Of a stretch of DNA of 64,000 nucleotides, positions 36,245-45,350 are shown one piece after another. Numbering within the stretch: the first letter of the stretch is position 1; every line of letters starts with the position of its first letter. Source of the DNA: Burkholderia pyrrocinia (GTDB taxonomy: Bacteria; Pseudomonadota; Gammaproteobacteria; Burkholderiales; Burkholderiaceae); assembly GCF_022809715.1 (NCBI RefSeq), contig NZ_CP094460.1, forward strand, positions 2,480,001 to 2,544,000, in the 5' to 3' direction. Under the pieces are notes generated by a model. The model saw only the letters and a list, made by a program, of their open reading frames with translations, ran no database searches and had not been told where the DNA came from. The translations under genes were made by a program, and so were the position numbers.

Positions 36245-37384
36245 CTAGAAGCGCGCGCCGTCCGGCACGCGCACCGCGGGCCGCGACGCGACCCGTTTGA
36301 TGAAACGATCGAGCGGTATCGCATAGCCGCGCGCGATGACCGCGCTTAACCCGGCCGACAGCACCAGATACGCGACGAGCAACGCCAGCTTGCCGTCGCC
36401 ATGCGTGGCAGACGGCGGCCAGAACGTGCGCAGCGTGCCGAGCACGATCAGGTGGAACAGATACAGCTCGTAGCTGAGCCGGCCGCTCCAGCACAGCGGC
36501 GCGAGCGCGCGGCCGTGCGCGCGTTCGCGTTCCGCCTGCGCGCCGATCAGCAGCACGGCCGTGCCGAGCGCCATCGCGGATACCCCGATCACATGGCTTT
36601 GCGCGATCGGCCACGCGAGATAGAGCGCCGTCATCGCCGCTGCCGCGAGCCATTGCACGGGCGCTGCCGCGAGCGCCTGCCAGCGCGCGCGTTCGGCGAG
36701 CAATGCAGTGCAGCAGCCGATCGCGATGCCGTCGAAGCACGCGAAGTACGCATAGAGGAAGCCCCCTTCGTCGCCCGGATGCGTGAAGCGGTACACGGGG
36801 CCGATCGCGGCAATCAGCAGCCAGAACGCGAACAGCCGCGCGTCGCGGCGCAGCGCGATGCACAGCAGCGGAAACGACAGGTAGAACACCTCTTCGACCG
36901 ACAGCGACCACAGCACGCCGAGCGCGTAGTTGACCCATCCGTATGCGCCGATCAGCACGTTCATCCAGAACGTGAGCGACGCGAGATTCACGAGCCAGAA
37001 CGACACGGCGACGCCCTGCGGCGCATGGTTCGTGAAAATCGGCACGCCGGCCGCCGCGAGGCCGTTGACGAGCGCGAGCAGCAGGAGCAGGCACGGGACG
37101 ATGCGCGCGATGCGCGACACGTAGAACGCGCGCACGTCGAGCGCGCCGAGGCTGCCCCAGCGGCGGCGCGCATTCGACGTGATCAGGTAGCCCGAGATCG
37201 CGAAGAACATCGTCACGCCGTAGTTGCCGTTGCGCACGATCGCATGGACCGTGTCCCAGCCGAGCACGCGCGCGAGCGCCGTGTCGCGCAGCGGATACGC
37301 GATGTTGAAGTGATGCAGCAGGACGAGCACGATCGACACGCCGCGCAGCAGGTCGATCCGCGCGTTGCGCGGGCCGGCGCTCAT
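36245..37384 (-). CDS. OafA-like membrane acyltransferase
   Basis: 379-residue acyltransferase-3 protein with about 10 membrane segments. N-terminal RIDLLRGVSIVLVLLHHFNIAYP holds the conserved R and catalytic-type His pair; GYLITSNA, FYVSRIARI and LWSLSVEEVFYLSFPLL are family motifs. Such proteins move acetyl groups to cell-surface sugars. Start overlaps the stop of the class D beta-lactamase gene, so they are translated together, which suggests a cell-envelope partner role rather than a chance pairing. Confidence 0.88.
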   Translation of the reverse strand: MSAGPRNARIDLLRGVSIVLVLLHHFNIAYPLRDTALARVLGWDTVHAIVRNGNYGVTMFFAISGYLITSNARRRWGSLGALDVRAFYVSRIARIVPCLLLLLALVNGLAAAGVPIFTNHAPQGVAVSFWLVNLASLTFWMNVLIGAYGWVNYALGVLWSLSVEEVFYLSFPLLCIALRRDARLFAFWLLIAAIGPVYRFTHPGDEGGFLYAYFACFDGIAIGCCTALLAERARWQALAAAPVQWLAAAAMTALYLAWPIAQSHVIGVSAMALGTAVLLIGAQAERERAHGRALAPLCWSGRLSYELYLFHLIVLGTLRTFWPPSATHGDGKLALLVAYLVLSAGLSAVIARGYAIPLDRFIKRVASRPAVRVPDGARF

Positions 37385-38202
37385 TGCGGCCGGGCTGGTT
37401 CGGCGAGCGCCGGCAGCGCGGCCAGGAACGTATCGCGCGAGCGCAAGCCCGCATTCGGCGTCTGCCGCTTGTCGTCCTGGATCAGGTTCGCGAACACGAG
37501 CGTGCGCGGCCCCTTCGTCGCCCAGCCGACGAACCAGCCGTACGCGTGCGCGGCGTCGTACTTGAGGCCCGGCGAGCCCGTGCCCGTCTTGCCGTGCACG
37601 GTCCAGCCGTCCGGCTGCGCGTCGATCAGCGTGATGCGCTCGGTCATGTCGTACGCGTGCGTGCTGACGGGCAGCGTCCGGTGCACGATCTTGCGCATGA
37701 ACGCGACCTGTTCGAGCGGCGAAATCTGCAGCGATGAATTGACCCATGCGCCCATCGCGCCGCTGAGTTCGCCCTGCTTGCCGGTCACGTCCGTATTGCC
37801 GTAACCGAATGCGTTCGTGTACTGCTGGAAGCGTGCCGGCCCGAGCGCTTGTGCGACCTGTTCCGAGTACCAGAAGATCGACAGCTTGATCCAGCGCGCC
37901 GGGTCGGTCGGCTCGCGCCACGGGGCGCCGCCCCAATCGGGATAGCCTGCGTGGAAGTCGAGGGTCGGCGTGTGTTCGTCCTTCAGGAAGCCGGCGTCGA
38001 AGCCCATCAGGCTGATCGCCACCTTGAAGGTCGACGCCGGTGTGACGCGGGTCGCGCAATCGCCTTGCTGGACGAGCATCCGGCCGGTGGCGGCATCGGC
38101 GACGACGGTGCAGACAGGACGGGCGGATGTGGAGGCGGCGGCGAGGAGGCCGGCGGCAAGGACAAGCAGCGTGCGGCGCCAGGTTTTCAAGCGAGACTCC
38201 AT
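37381..38202 (-). CDS. Class D (OXA-57-like) beta-lactamase
   Basis: 273 residues with signal peptide (…LLVLAAGLLAAASTSA). Active-site motifs: Ser57-Thr-Phe-Lys60, Ser108-Ile-Phe110 in place of S-X-V, Tyr134-Gly-Asn136, Trp153, and Lys205-Thr-Gly207. By memory it most resembles chromosomal OXA-57/OXA-42-type enzymes of Burkholderia, periplasmic serine hydrolases of penicillins. Start ATG 38202. No insertion sequence or integron is near, so this looks intrinsic. Coupled to the acyltransferase gene downstream (ATGA). Confidence 0.9.
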   Translation of the reverse strand: MESRLKTWRRTLLVLAAGLLAAASTSARPVCTVVADAATGRMLVQQGDCATRVTPASTFKVAISLMGFDAGFLKDEHTPTLDFHAGYPDWGGAPWREPTDPARWIKLSIFWYSEQVAQALGPARFQQYTNAFGYGNTDVTGKQGELSGAMGAWVNSSLQISPLEQVAFMRKIVHRTLPVSTHAYDMTERITLIDAQPDGWTVHGKTGTGSPGLKYDAAHAYGWFVGWATKGPRTLVFANLIQDDKRQTPNAGLRSRDTFLAALPALAEPARPQ

Positions 38203-38528
38203 CGGATCGTGATCGGGAGGTGCGCCGTGCGGGCCGGCCGGCGGATCGTGTCGCCGGGGGCGCGTTCAATGGGGCAGGTGCCGGGGCGGCGGCGATTGCC
38301 GGAGCCGACTGTCTAGGCCGCGCACAGTGTATCGGAGGCGGGGCGGTTGTGACGGGACGTGGTCGTCGGCGGTAGCGGTGAGGATGGGCAGAGCGAAGGT
38401 GACGATGACGCGGCCTGCACCCCGCATGCCGTTTTTTGCACTACCGCGCCGTTTTTTTGCACGGCGTTTATGCGCGGTCTTCTAAGCTGGGTATGTGTCG
38501 AACAGCCGAGACGGCTTCCGTCCGCTCC
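38203..38528. other. Intergenic region with two GCCGTTTTTTGCA repeats
   Basis: Divergent promoter region between the beta-lactamase and a plus-strand gene. Two copies of GCCGT(6-7)GCA start at 38428 and 38448, about 20 bases apart, i.e. on nearly the same helix face; a transcription-factor target is possible. Confidence 0.45.
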
Positions 38529-38879
38529 ATGACCTTCATCCATCCCGTTCCCGCCTTCGATGTCGCCGGCCGCCAGGTGCGCGCCGGCGCACGCAACACC
38601 GTCCTTCCGTTCCCGCCGCCGCGCCTGCGCCTGCAGTTGCCCGTCACGCTGACGGCCGACTCCGGCGAACTCGCGCGCGCCCGCCTCGCGGCGCTGCTGC
38701 ATTCGCCGCTCGGCGTGTATGTCGTCAGCGCGCGCACCGTGCGCGACGTGATCCATGTGCACTTCGAGATCGCGCCGGAGGATCTGGATTTCACGCTGCA
38801 CATGCTGATCGCGCAGCAGGCCGATGCGGTGATCGGGCCCGTCGCGCGCCGGCTGCGCGTCGGGCCGCAGCCCCGGTGA
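38529..38879 (+). CDS. Conserved hypothetical protein
   Basis: 116 residues starting MTFIHPVPAFDVAGRQ. The C-terminal half has an alternating helix/strand pattern (VYVVSARTVRDVIHVHFEIAPEDLDFT split by charged residues, LHMLIAQQADAVIGPVA). No signal peptide or membrane segment. ATG 38529 is chosen; 38493 and 38436 are also in frame. Family not recognised. A similar-sized orphan gene follows 145 bases downstream. Confidence 0.55.
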   Translation: MTFIHPVPAFDVAGRQVRAGARNTVLPFPPPRLRLQLPVTLTADSGELARARLAALLHSPLGVYVVSARTVRDVIHVHFEIAPEDLDFTLHMLIAQQADAVIGPVARRLRVGPQPR

Positions 38880-39024
38880 ATCGGGGAACGATTATTGCGC
38901 GTCGGTTGCTTGTTGATCGTTTGATTCGCCGCCGGATCGTCGGTCGCGGTGCTGTCCGCCCGCCGGGCGGCGGATGTTCGTGCGCCGCGTCGCGTGCGGC
39001 GCCGATCCTGAATATGGAGTGTCC

Positions 39025-39585
39025 ATGTACCTCACGGAAGAAGTGCATAGCGCGCGGCCGGCAAGCCGCCGCGCGCGGACGGCGTCGCTGCCGTCGGGCC
39101 GGCAGCTCGCGCGGCAGCTCGTGACGACGGTGCGCGTGGCCGAAATGTTGCTGCATCAGGCGATCGTCGTGCCCGACGGGCATCAGTGGTCGGTCGACAC
39201 CGAGCGCGTCGACGCGGCCGGCGGGCCGCTCGCGGCGTGGGAAACCTGCGTGACGTTGCGGATCGGCAAGGTGTTCGCGCCGGCGGTCAACCCGGCCGCA
39301 CGGGTCAACGACTCCGATCAGGTCGCAGTCGAGATCGGCCTTTGTCTGCCCGAGCAGGCGTATCTGGACGAGCGGCGCGTGAGCATCTTCGGCCGCCGTC
39401 ACGGCAACCGGTTCGGCGCGACGCTGTCGGTCGCGTCGGGTGCGCAGTGGGGCTGGCGACGCATCGAGCATGTCGCGCCGGAACACGCGCAGGTGCGCGG
39501 CGATACGCTCGAGGCACTCGTCGATGCGGTCGCGGCGAACGTCAACGCGGCGCTGGCCGCGGCCGGGTTTCGCGCGACGCGCTGA
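39025..39585 (+). CDS. Hypothetical protein
   Basis: 186 residues from ATG 39025 (GGAG upstream). Basic N-terminus (RPASRRARTASLPSGRQLARQL) then a globular region with strands and helices (WETCVTLRIGKVFAPAVNP, VEIGLCLPEQAYLDERRV, ANVNAALAAAGF). No signal peptide, membrane segment or known motif. It ends back to back with the LysR gene on the other strand (39586). Confidence 0.55.
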   Translation: MYLTEEVHSARPASRRARTASLPSGRQLARQLVTTVRVAEMLLHQAIVVPDGHQWSVDTERVDAAGGPLAAWETCVTLRIGKVFAPAVNPAARVNDSDQVAVEIGLCLPEQAYLDERRVSIFGRRHGNRFGATLSVASGAQWGWRRIEHVAPEHAQVRGDTLEALVDAVAANVNAALAAAGFRATR

Positions 39586-40461
39586 TCACGCGTCGCCGGT
39601 TTGCCCGGTCTGCCGCTGAAGGTCTTCCATCAACTGTTCCGCGAGAAAGTCGCACGGCGGCCGCTTCGATTTCGTGCTGCGCGCGAGAATCAGTTCGAGC
39701 GGCGGCAGGTCGGGCAGCCCGTGCGAGCGGCCGAGCATCGACAGTTGCGCGGGAATCGCGCAGCGCGCGAGCGGCGCGACCGCGAGGCCGGCCTCGACCA
39801 TGCTGAGCAGCCCGAGCAGGCTCGGGCTTTCATACGAGGTGCGATACGGCACCTTCGCGCGTTCGAGGCTGCGGATCGCGTTCTCGCGCGCGACGCTGCC
39901 CGGCATGAACACCGCGATCGGCAGCGGCCGCTCTTCCCACACGCGCGGCCCGTTCGTCATCGCGGCCCACGCCATTGGCTCGTGGCGGATGAAGTCGCCG
40001 GTCAGCCCCTTGATGCGTGTGCCGCACACGAGATCGACGGTGCCGTCCTTGATCAGCGGCGCGAGCGCGCTGCTCGGCAGCCCCATCACCTGGATCTCGA
40101 CCTTCGGGTAGGTCGCCGAGAATTTCTTCAGAACCGACGGCAGCAGCGACGACGCATAGTCGTCCGGCACGCCGATCACCACTTTACCGGTCACTTCCGG
40201 CCGCACCACGGCCGCCCACGCCTCGTCGCGCAGCGCCAGCATTCGTCTGGCGAATCCCAGCAGCACCTCGCCCTCGCGCGTCAGCACGATGCTGCGCGGC
40301 TTGCGCACGAACAGCGGCCGGCCGATCGCGTCTTCCAGGCTCTTGATCTGCATGCTCACGGCCGACTGCGAGCGGTTCACGGCTTCGGCGGCGCGGGTCA
40401 TGTTGCCGGTTTCCGCGACGGCGACGACGGTGGCCAGCACGTCGTGATCGAGCATCTTCAT
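39586..40461 (-). CDS. LysR-family transcriptional regulator
   Basis: 291 residues: N-terminal winged helix (LATVVAVAETGNMTRAAEAVNRSQSAVSMQIKSLEDAIG, split by family positions) and a type 2 periplasmic-binding-like effector domain starting near residue 90 (GKVVIGVPDDYASSLLP). Divergent from the DUF3422 gene at 40590, with about 130 bases of AT-richer DNA between them, so that gene is the likely target. Confidence 0.9.
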   Translation of the reverse strand: MKMLDHDVLATVVAVAETGNMTRAAEAVNRSQSAVSMQIKSLEDAIGRPLFVRKPRSIVLTREGEVLLGFARRMLALRDEAWAAVVRPEVTGKVVIGVPDDYASSLLPSVLKKFSATYPKVEIQVMGLPSSALAPLIKDGTVDLVCGTRIKGLTGDFIRHEPMAWAAMTNGPRVWEERPLPIAVFMPGSVARENAIRSLERAKVPYRTSYESPSLLGLLSMVEAGLAVAPLARCAIPAQLSMLGRSHGLPDLPPLELILARSTKSKRPPCDFLAEQLMEDLQRQTGQTGDA

Positions 40462-40589
40462 GGGTATCAGGAAAACTGAACGTAACGATCAGCATTATGC
40501 GTTTTTATTGTTGCTGTGTGTCTGCCATAGTGCAATCACGCTGGCGTTTTGCCCGGCACGCAGGCTTGAACAGGAAGAGTGGTGTATCG

Positions 40590-41909
40590 ATGATGGACCA
40601 TCCGTTGCGCGCCGCACTGGCCGCGGAATTGCATGCGCGGCCGTTCCTGCGGCTTGCCGAAGCCGTGTCGCTCACGCATTACGCGATCTATGCGGACGGC
40701 GAGCCCGACATCCACGAAACGCTGCTGCACGCACTGTGCCGCGACACCGGCATTGCCGCGCCGCACGAAGGCGCGACGCACTATGCGGTGCAGTCGCCGT
40801 GCGGCTGGCACCTGAAGTGGGAACGTCACACTGAATTCTCGACCTTTACGTTCGTCGCGCCGCGTCGCGACACCGGCTATTTCGACGATCTCGCGATCGA
40901 AGGCATTCCGGCCGCATGGTTCGCGCGGCTGGCCGGCATCCGCTTCGTCGCGGTGCGGATGGAACTGCTGTCGGGCGATGCCGCGCGGCTCGTCTGCGGC
41001 GACCTGCGTCGCTGGATCGACGGGCCCGCGCTCGTCGGCAGCAACGTGCTCGGCGGCGGCAAGGTGTTCTGCGACTGGCATGTGCGCGACGACGGCTTCA
41101 TGCGTTTTCTCGTCGTCGACGAGGATTTCCGCGAGGAGCAGGGCGGCCGCCTGCTGCAGCGTCTGTACGAAATCGAAACGTACCGGATGATGGCGCTGCT
41201 CGCGCTGCCGGTCGCGCGCCGGATGAGCCGCGAACTCGACGAGATCCACGCGGCACTGCATGCGCTGATGCAGCGGATGGACGCGAGCGGCGCCGACGGC
41301 GACGACGCGGCGCTGCTCGTCAAGCTCACGCATCTCGCGGTGCGGGTCGAATCGCTGTCGGGATCGGGCGCGCGTTTCAGTGCGTCGCGAGCGTACGAAA
41401 AACTCGTGCTGGCGCGCATCCAGGAATTGCGCGAGGAGCGTATCGAAGGGATGCCGACGATCGCCGAATTCATGGAGCGGCGTTTTGCGCCGGCGATGGA
41501 GACGTGCCGCAGCGTATGGGCGCGCCACGAGCAGATCGCCGCGCGGATCGCGCGCGCGGTCGACCTGTTGCGCACGCGCGTGAACCTCGCGCAGGAAAAG
41601 GACGTGACGCGCCTGCTGGCGGGCATGGAGCGCACCGCGCGCAATCAGCTTCATCTGCAGCACGCGGTCGAAGGGCTGTCGGTGGCAGCCATTTCGTACT
41701 ACGTGCTGTCGCTCGCGACGGCGGCGTTCAAGGCGTTGCACGTGATGAACCTGCCGGTCGATCCGGAGCTGGCGGAAGGCCTGCTGATCGCGCCGGTGGT
41801 ATTCGCGGTGATTCACATCACGCGGCGCACGCGCGCGCAGCTTGCGCGATCGGAGGCCGTGCATGACGGCGCGCCTGTGCAGGCGGCGGCGTTGAAGCAG
41901 GTCGGCTAG
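40590..41909 (+). CDS. DUF3422-family protein
   Basis: 439 residues. It begins MMDHPLRAALAAELHARPFLRL and has the DUF3422 layout: N-terminal domain with HYAIYADGEPDIHE and HLKWERHTEFSTFTFV, a helical middle (about 215-345) and two C-terminal hydrophobic segments (about 372-392, 400-420) that should anchor it in the inner membrane. Function unknown. ATG 40590 follows GGAAGAGTGG; the frame is open upstream over AT-rich promoter DNA. Divergent LysR upstream, 66-residue gene 29 bases downstream. Confidence 0.85.
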   Translation: MMDHPLRAALAAELHARPFLRLAEAVSLTHYAIYADGEPDIHETLLHALCRDTGIAAPHEGATHYAVQSPCGWHLKWERHTEFSTFTFVAPRRDTGYFDDLAIEGIPAAWFARLAGIRFVAVRMELLSGDAARLVCGDLRRWIDGPALVGSNVLGGGKVFCDWHVRDDGFMRFLVVDEDFREEQGGRLLQRLYEIETYRMMALLALPVARRMSRELDEIHAALHALMQRMDASGADGDDAALLVKLTHLAVRVESLSGSGARFSASRAYEKLVLARIQELREERIEGMPTIAEFMERRFAPAMETCRSVWARHEQIAARIARAVDLLRTRVNLAQEKDVTRLLAGMERTARNQLHLQHAVEGLSVAAISYYVLSLATAAFKALHVMNLPVDPELAEGLLIAPVVFAVIHITRRTRAQLARSEAVHDGAPVQAAALKQVG

Positions 41910-41938
41910 AACATCAACGACATATCAAAGGAGTGGAG

Positions 41939-42139
41939 ATGACTTTTTCGCAGAAGCAATCGGGGTTCTTCAGCGGTTTCGACGCGTTCGACGAACCGGC
42001 ACCGGACGAAGCGGGCGTAGCGGAAGAGGCGCGCGTGACGTCGTATCAGGCCGTGTTGCAGGAGCCGATGACATCGCTCGTCGGGAATACGCACGATCGG
42101 CCGGACGTCGCGGCGGTGGCGATTCTCGGCTACAACTGA
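41939..42139 (+). CDS. Small acidic protein, 66 residues
   Basis: ATG 41939 with AAAGGAG upstream. The product (MTFSQKQSGFFSGFD ... DVAAVAILGYN) is acidic in the first half, with aromatic FFSGFDAFDE, and ends in a hydrophobic run. It follows the DUF3422 gene closely and is probably cotranscribed. Size and leader-then-short-core look resemble modified-peptide precursors, but no processing enzyme is adjacent. Function unknown. Confidence 0.6.
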   Translation: MTFSQKQSGFFSGFDAFDEPAPDEAGVAEEARVTSYQAVLQEPMTSLVGNTHDRPDVAAVAILGYN

Positions 42140-42176
42140 CGCGTTTCTTCGCGTCGATTCGATTCGACGCAGGCGT

Positions 42177-43109
42177 TCATTTTCCGGCCGCCTTTTGGCG
42201 CGCCGGGCGTGAATTGCCTTTTCCCTTCGCTTTCCCCGCCCCCTGCGCGAGCGCCAGCTCGACGAACGCACGCGCGGCCGCGCTCCGGTACGCGCCCTTG
42301 CGCTGCAGCAGCACCGCCGTGCGCCGCAGCACGGCCGGATCGAGCGCGACGGCAACGAGATCGTCGTGCCCGGTCGCGATCGTCGCGGGCAGCAGCGTCG
42401 CGAGATTCGTGCGGCGCACGATCTCGATCACCGCACCAAGCGAATTCGCTTCCATCAGCACACGCGGCCGCACGTCGTGCTCGCGGAAATAACGGTCGAT
42501 CTGCACGCGCGTCGCGAACTCGGCCGTGAGCAGCACCAGCGGCGCGTCGTGCAGCGCGCGCAGGCCGGCCCTGCGTTTCCCGGCGAGCGCGTGCCGACGG
42601 TTCACGACGAGCGCGAGCGTCTCGACCAGCAGCGTTTCCGCTTCGATATCCGCCGTATTCACCTCTTCGAACGCGATGCCGACATCGAGTTCGTCATCGA
42701 CGAGCAGCGCCTCGATGCGTTCCTGCGACATCTCGCGTACCGACAGCGACACTTCCGGATAACGGCCGTGAAACGCCTCGACGAGCGGCCCGACGAGATA
42801 GCTCGTGAAGGTCGGCGTGACCGCGATCCGCAGCGAGCCGCGGCTGAGATCCTGCACGTCGTGAATGGCGCGCCGGCCTTCCGCGAGATCGTGCAGCGCC
42901 TGCCGCGCATAGCGGAAATACACGTTGCCGGCGTCAGTCAATCGCGTGACACGCCCGGTGCGGTCGAACAGTTGCGCGCCGAGTGTCTCCTCGAGCTGAC
43001 GGATCTGCTGCGACAGCGCGGGCTGCGATACGTGCAGCGCGGCGGCCGCGCGCGTGAAGCTGCGGTGTTCGGCGACGGCCAGGAAGTAGTTGATATGGCG
43101 CAGCAGCAT
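42177..43109 (-). CDS. cynR: LysR-family cyanate operon regulator
   Basis: 310 residues: N-terminal winged helix ([39 protein letters not shown], split by conserved positions), effector domain from residue 93 ([21 protein letters not shown]). Divergent from cynT-cynS, as in E. coli, where CynR activates cyn in response to cyanate and represses itself. The C-terminus is a basic extension ([18 protein letters not shown]). An ATAAG-N5-CTTAT dyad lies in the shared promoter. Confidence 0.9.
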   Translation of the reverse strand: MLLRHINYFLAVAEHRSFTRAAAALHVSQPALSQQIRQLEETLGAQLFDRTGRVTRLTDAGNVYFRYARQALHDLAEGRRAIHDVQDLSRGSLRIAVTPTFTSYLVGPLVEAFHGRYPEVSLSVREMSQERIEALLVDDELDVGIAFEEVNTADIEAETLLVETLALVVNRRHALAGKRRAGLRALHDAPLVLLTAEFATRVQIDRYFREHDVRPRVLMEANSLGAVIEIVRRTNLATLLPATIATGHDDLVAVALDPAVLRRTAVLLQRKGAYRSAAARAFVELALAQGAGKAKGKGNSRPARQKAAGK

Positions 43110-43119
43110 CGCGATTCCT

Positions 43120-43134
43120 ATAAGTTTTGCTTAT
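43120..43134. promoter_or_regulatory. CynR operator candidate ATAAG-N5-CTTAT
   Basis: Perfect 5-base inverted repeat with T-N11-A spacing in the 113-base cynR-cynT gap, just upstream of the cynR start; matches the LysR-type pattern. Confidence 0.5.
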
Positions 43135-43222
43135 CCGATGGATCATAAATCAGTCTTTTACGTTATTGGAAGTCCGGCGTAACCTGCCCTTCATCGATTT
43201 CACCCACACCGGAGGACACGCG

Positions 43223-43882
43223 ATGAAGGACATCATTGAAGGCTTTCTGAAGTTCCAGCGCGACGCCTATCCGGAGCGTGCCGCGCTGTTCCGCGATCTC
43301 GCGCGCAGCCAGAACCCGCGTGCGCTGTTCATCTCGTGCTCGGACAGTCGGCTGGTACCAGAGCTCGTCACGCAGCGCGAGCCGGGCGATCTGTTCGTGA
43401 TCCGAAACGCCGGCAACATCGTGCCGTCGTACGGCCCCGAGCCGGGCGGCGTGTCGGCCTCGGTCGAATACGCGGTGGCCGCGCTGCGCGTGACCGACGT
43501 CGTGATCTGCGGGCATTCCGATTGCGGCGCGATGACCGCGATCGCGACCTGCCAGTGCATGGACCACATGCCTGCCGTCGGCCACTGGCTGCGCTACGCC
43601 GATTCGGCGCGCGTCGTGAACGAGGCGCGCACGCATCGCAGCGAACGCGAGCGGATCGACTCGATGGTGCGCGAGAACGTCGTCGCGCAACTCGCGAACC
43701 TGAAGACGCACCCTGCCGTGCGGCTCGCGCTCGAAGAAGGGCGTCTCGTGCTGCACGGCTGGGTCTACGACATCGAATCCGGCTGCATCGACGCCCATGA
43801 CGGCGCGACCGGCCGGTTCGTCTCCCTGGCGGACCATCCCGACGTCCGCGCCACGCCCGCGACGCTTCCCGTCGCGGCCTGA
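43223..43882 (+). CDS. cynT: Beta-class carbonic anhydrase of cyanate operon
   Basis: 219-residue zinc enzyme. Ligands Cys39, Asp41 and Arg43 (SCSDSR), His98 and Cys101 (GHSDCGA) are present. It supplies and recycles bicarbonate, the second substrate of cyanase, and prevents its depletion. ATG 43223 follows GGAGGACACGCG; cynS begins 30 bases downstream. Confidence 0.95.
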   Translation: MKDIIEGFLKFQRDAYPERAALFRDLARSQNPRALFISCSDSRLVPELVTQREPGDLFVIRNAGNIVPSYGPEPGGVSASVEYAVAALRVTDVVICGHSDCGAMTAIATCQCMDHMPAVGHWLRYADSARVVNEARTHRSERERIDSMVRENVVAQLANLKTHPAVRLALEEGRLVLHGWVYDIESGCIDAHDGATGRFVSLADHPDVRATPATLPVAA

Positions 43883-43912
43883 ATCGCTCCCACCCAACCA
43901 CGAGGTATTGCC

Positions 43913-44383
43913 ATGATCCAGTCCCAGCACAGCCAGACCGCCCGCCACGCGCTTGCGGAGACCGTCGTTCTCGCGAAGGCGCGCAAGAACCTGTCGTTCG
44001 CGCAGCTCACCGAAGGCACGGGCCTGAGCGAAGCGTTCGTCACGGCCGCGCTGCTCGGCCAGCACGCGCTGCCGGCCGGCGCCGCGCGCGTCGTTGCCGA
44101 CAAGCTCGGCCTCGACGACGACGCGGTGCTGCTGCTGCAGACGATCCCGCTGCGCGGCAGCATCGACGATCGCGTGCCGACCGATCCGACCATTTACCGC
44201 TTCTACGAAATGCTGCAGGTGTACGGCACGACGCTGAAGGCGCTGGTTCACGAGAAGTTCGGTGACGGCATCATCAGCGCGATCAATTTCCGGCTCGACG
44301 TGAAGAAGGTCGACGATCCCGAAGGCGGTTCGCGCGCGGTGATTACGCTCGACGGCAAGTACCTGCCGACCAAGCCGTTCTGA
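43913..44383 (+). CDS. cynS: Cyanate hydratase (cyanase)
   Basis: 156 residues, the family length. It converts cyanate and bicarbonate to ammonia and CO2 as a decamer in the cytosol. Catalytic Arg96, Glu99 (YRFYEM) and Ser122 (ISAINF) are all at the canonical positions; the N-terminal half is a helix-turn-helix-like domain. RBS GAGGTATT. Part of the cynTS operon driven by CynR. Confidence 0.97.
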   Translation: MIQSQHSQTARHALAETVVLAKARKNLSFAQLTEGTGLSEAFVTAALLGQHALPAGAARVVADKLGLDDDAVLLLQTIPLRGSIDDRVPTDPTIYRFYEMLQVYGTTLKALVHEKFGDGIISAINFRLDVKKVDDPEGGSRAVITLDGKYLPTKPF

Positions 44384-44497
44384 CCGAACCGACGCAGGCG
44401 CGGCGCCGCAACGGCGCCGCCGCACAGGTTCGCTCGACGTGCGTCGGCCGCAGGCCGGTGCACGTTCCGGCCATTCCGTTTCTACGAGGACACAGCC

Positions 44498-44965
44498 ATG
44501 GATTTTGTGAAACGCACGATCGATCTCGCGATGAAGAACGTGGAAGAGGGCGGACGCCCGTTCGCGACGGTGATCGTCCGCGACGGCGAGATCGTTGCGG
44601 AGAGCCCGAACCTCGTCGCGCAGACCAGCGACCCGACCGCGCATGCGGAGATCCTCGCGGTGCGCGATGCATGCCGCAAGCTCGGCACCGAACACCTGAC
44701 CGATTGCGAGATCTACATCCTCGCGAGCCCGTGCCCGATGTGCCTCGGATCGCTGTACTACTGCAGCCCGAAGCGCGTGATCTACATCACGACGCGCGAG
44801 GACTACGCGCCGTTCTACCGCGACGACCGCAAGTACTTCGAGCTCGACACGTTTTATGCAGAATATGCGAAGCCGATCGGCGAGCGGCGGCTGCCGATGG
44901 TGCAGCAGAAGCACGGCGACGCGATCGGTGTCTACCGGCGCTGGCAGGAACTGAACGCGAAGTGA
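44498..44965 (+). CDS. Cytidine/guanine-type deaminase (CMP_dcyt family)
   Basis: 155 residues with the zinc site HAE (TAHAEILAVRDA) and PCPMC (SPCPMCLGSLYYC), in the order of nucleoside/guanine deaminases such as GuaD. The C-terminus is extended and aromatic (DDRKYFELDTFYAEY), typical of guanine deaminase-like proteins. It follows cynS by 114 bases on the same strand and releases ammonia like cyanase, so co-regulation is possible. Exact base substrate unknown. Confidence 0.85.
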   Translation: MDFVKRTIDLAMKNVEEGGRPFATVIVRDGEIVAESPNLVAQTSDPTAHAEILAVRDACRKLGTEHLTDCEIYILASPCPMCLGSLYYCSPKRVIYITTREDYAPFYRDDRKYFELDTFYAEYAKPIGERRLPMVQQKHGDAIGVYRRWQELNAK

Positions 44966-45350
44966 CGTGATCCGCGCGGCGCGCAGGTTGCGCGATGCAG
45001 CGGCCCCGGCTGCTCGTTTTCTCCATTCTTTGCTCCGCCCGGCGGCTTTCGTGCAGCCGGGTGTCCGCGTTGCCGCTCGGGGTCGTGTCGTGCTCCCGTT
45101 TTCCCGCGTGCACAAACACCGATCCCGTTCAATGTCCGGACCGGAAATCCGTGATCCATACAGTTTTTGACGGGTTTAAAAATTCGCACCGGAGACGGCA
45201 CTGTCACGTTGTCGGTCCGGCCGACGAATCGGGGTCCGATGAGACAATCGATCAGCAGGCGGTGAACGGATTTTGGGCCACCTCGGTGAGCCAGCGCCAG
45301 GCTAACCGTGCCGTGAGTTGATCCGTACCTCCTCCTTGTCAGAATAGTCC
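44966..45350. other. Intergenic region where GC starts to fall
   Basis: No supported gene. Composition changes from GC-rich before about 45080 to clearly more AT-rich after it, marking the likely left edge of an acquired segment. No direct repeat or tRNA was seen. Confidence 0.4.

Noticed and set aside
37381..38202. Acquired OXA gene on a mobile element
   Set aside because: No integron, IS or low-GC boundary around it; codon use matches the host and it is coupled to a chromosomal-type gene.
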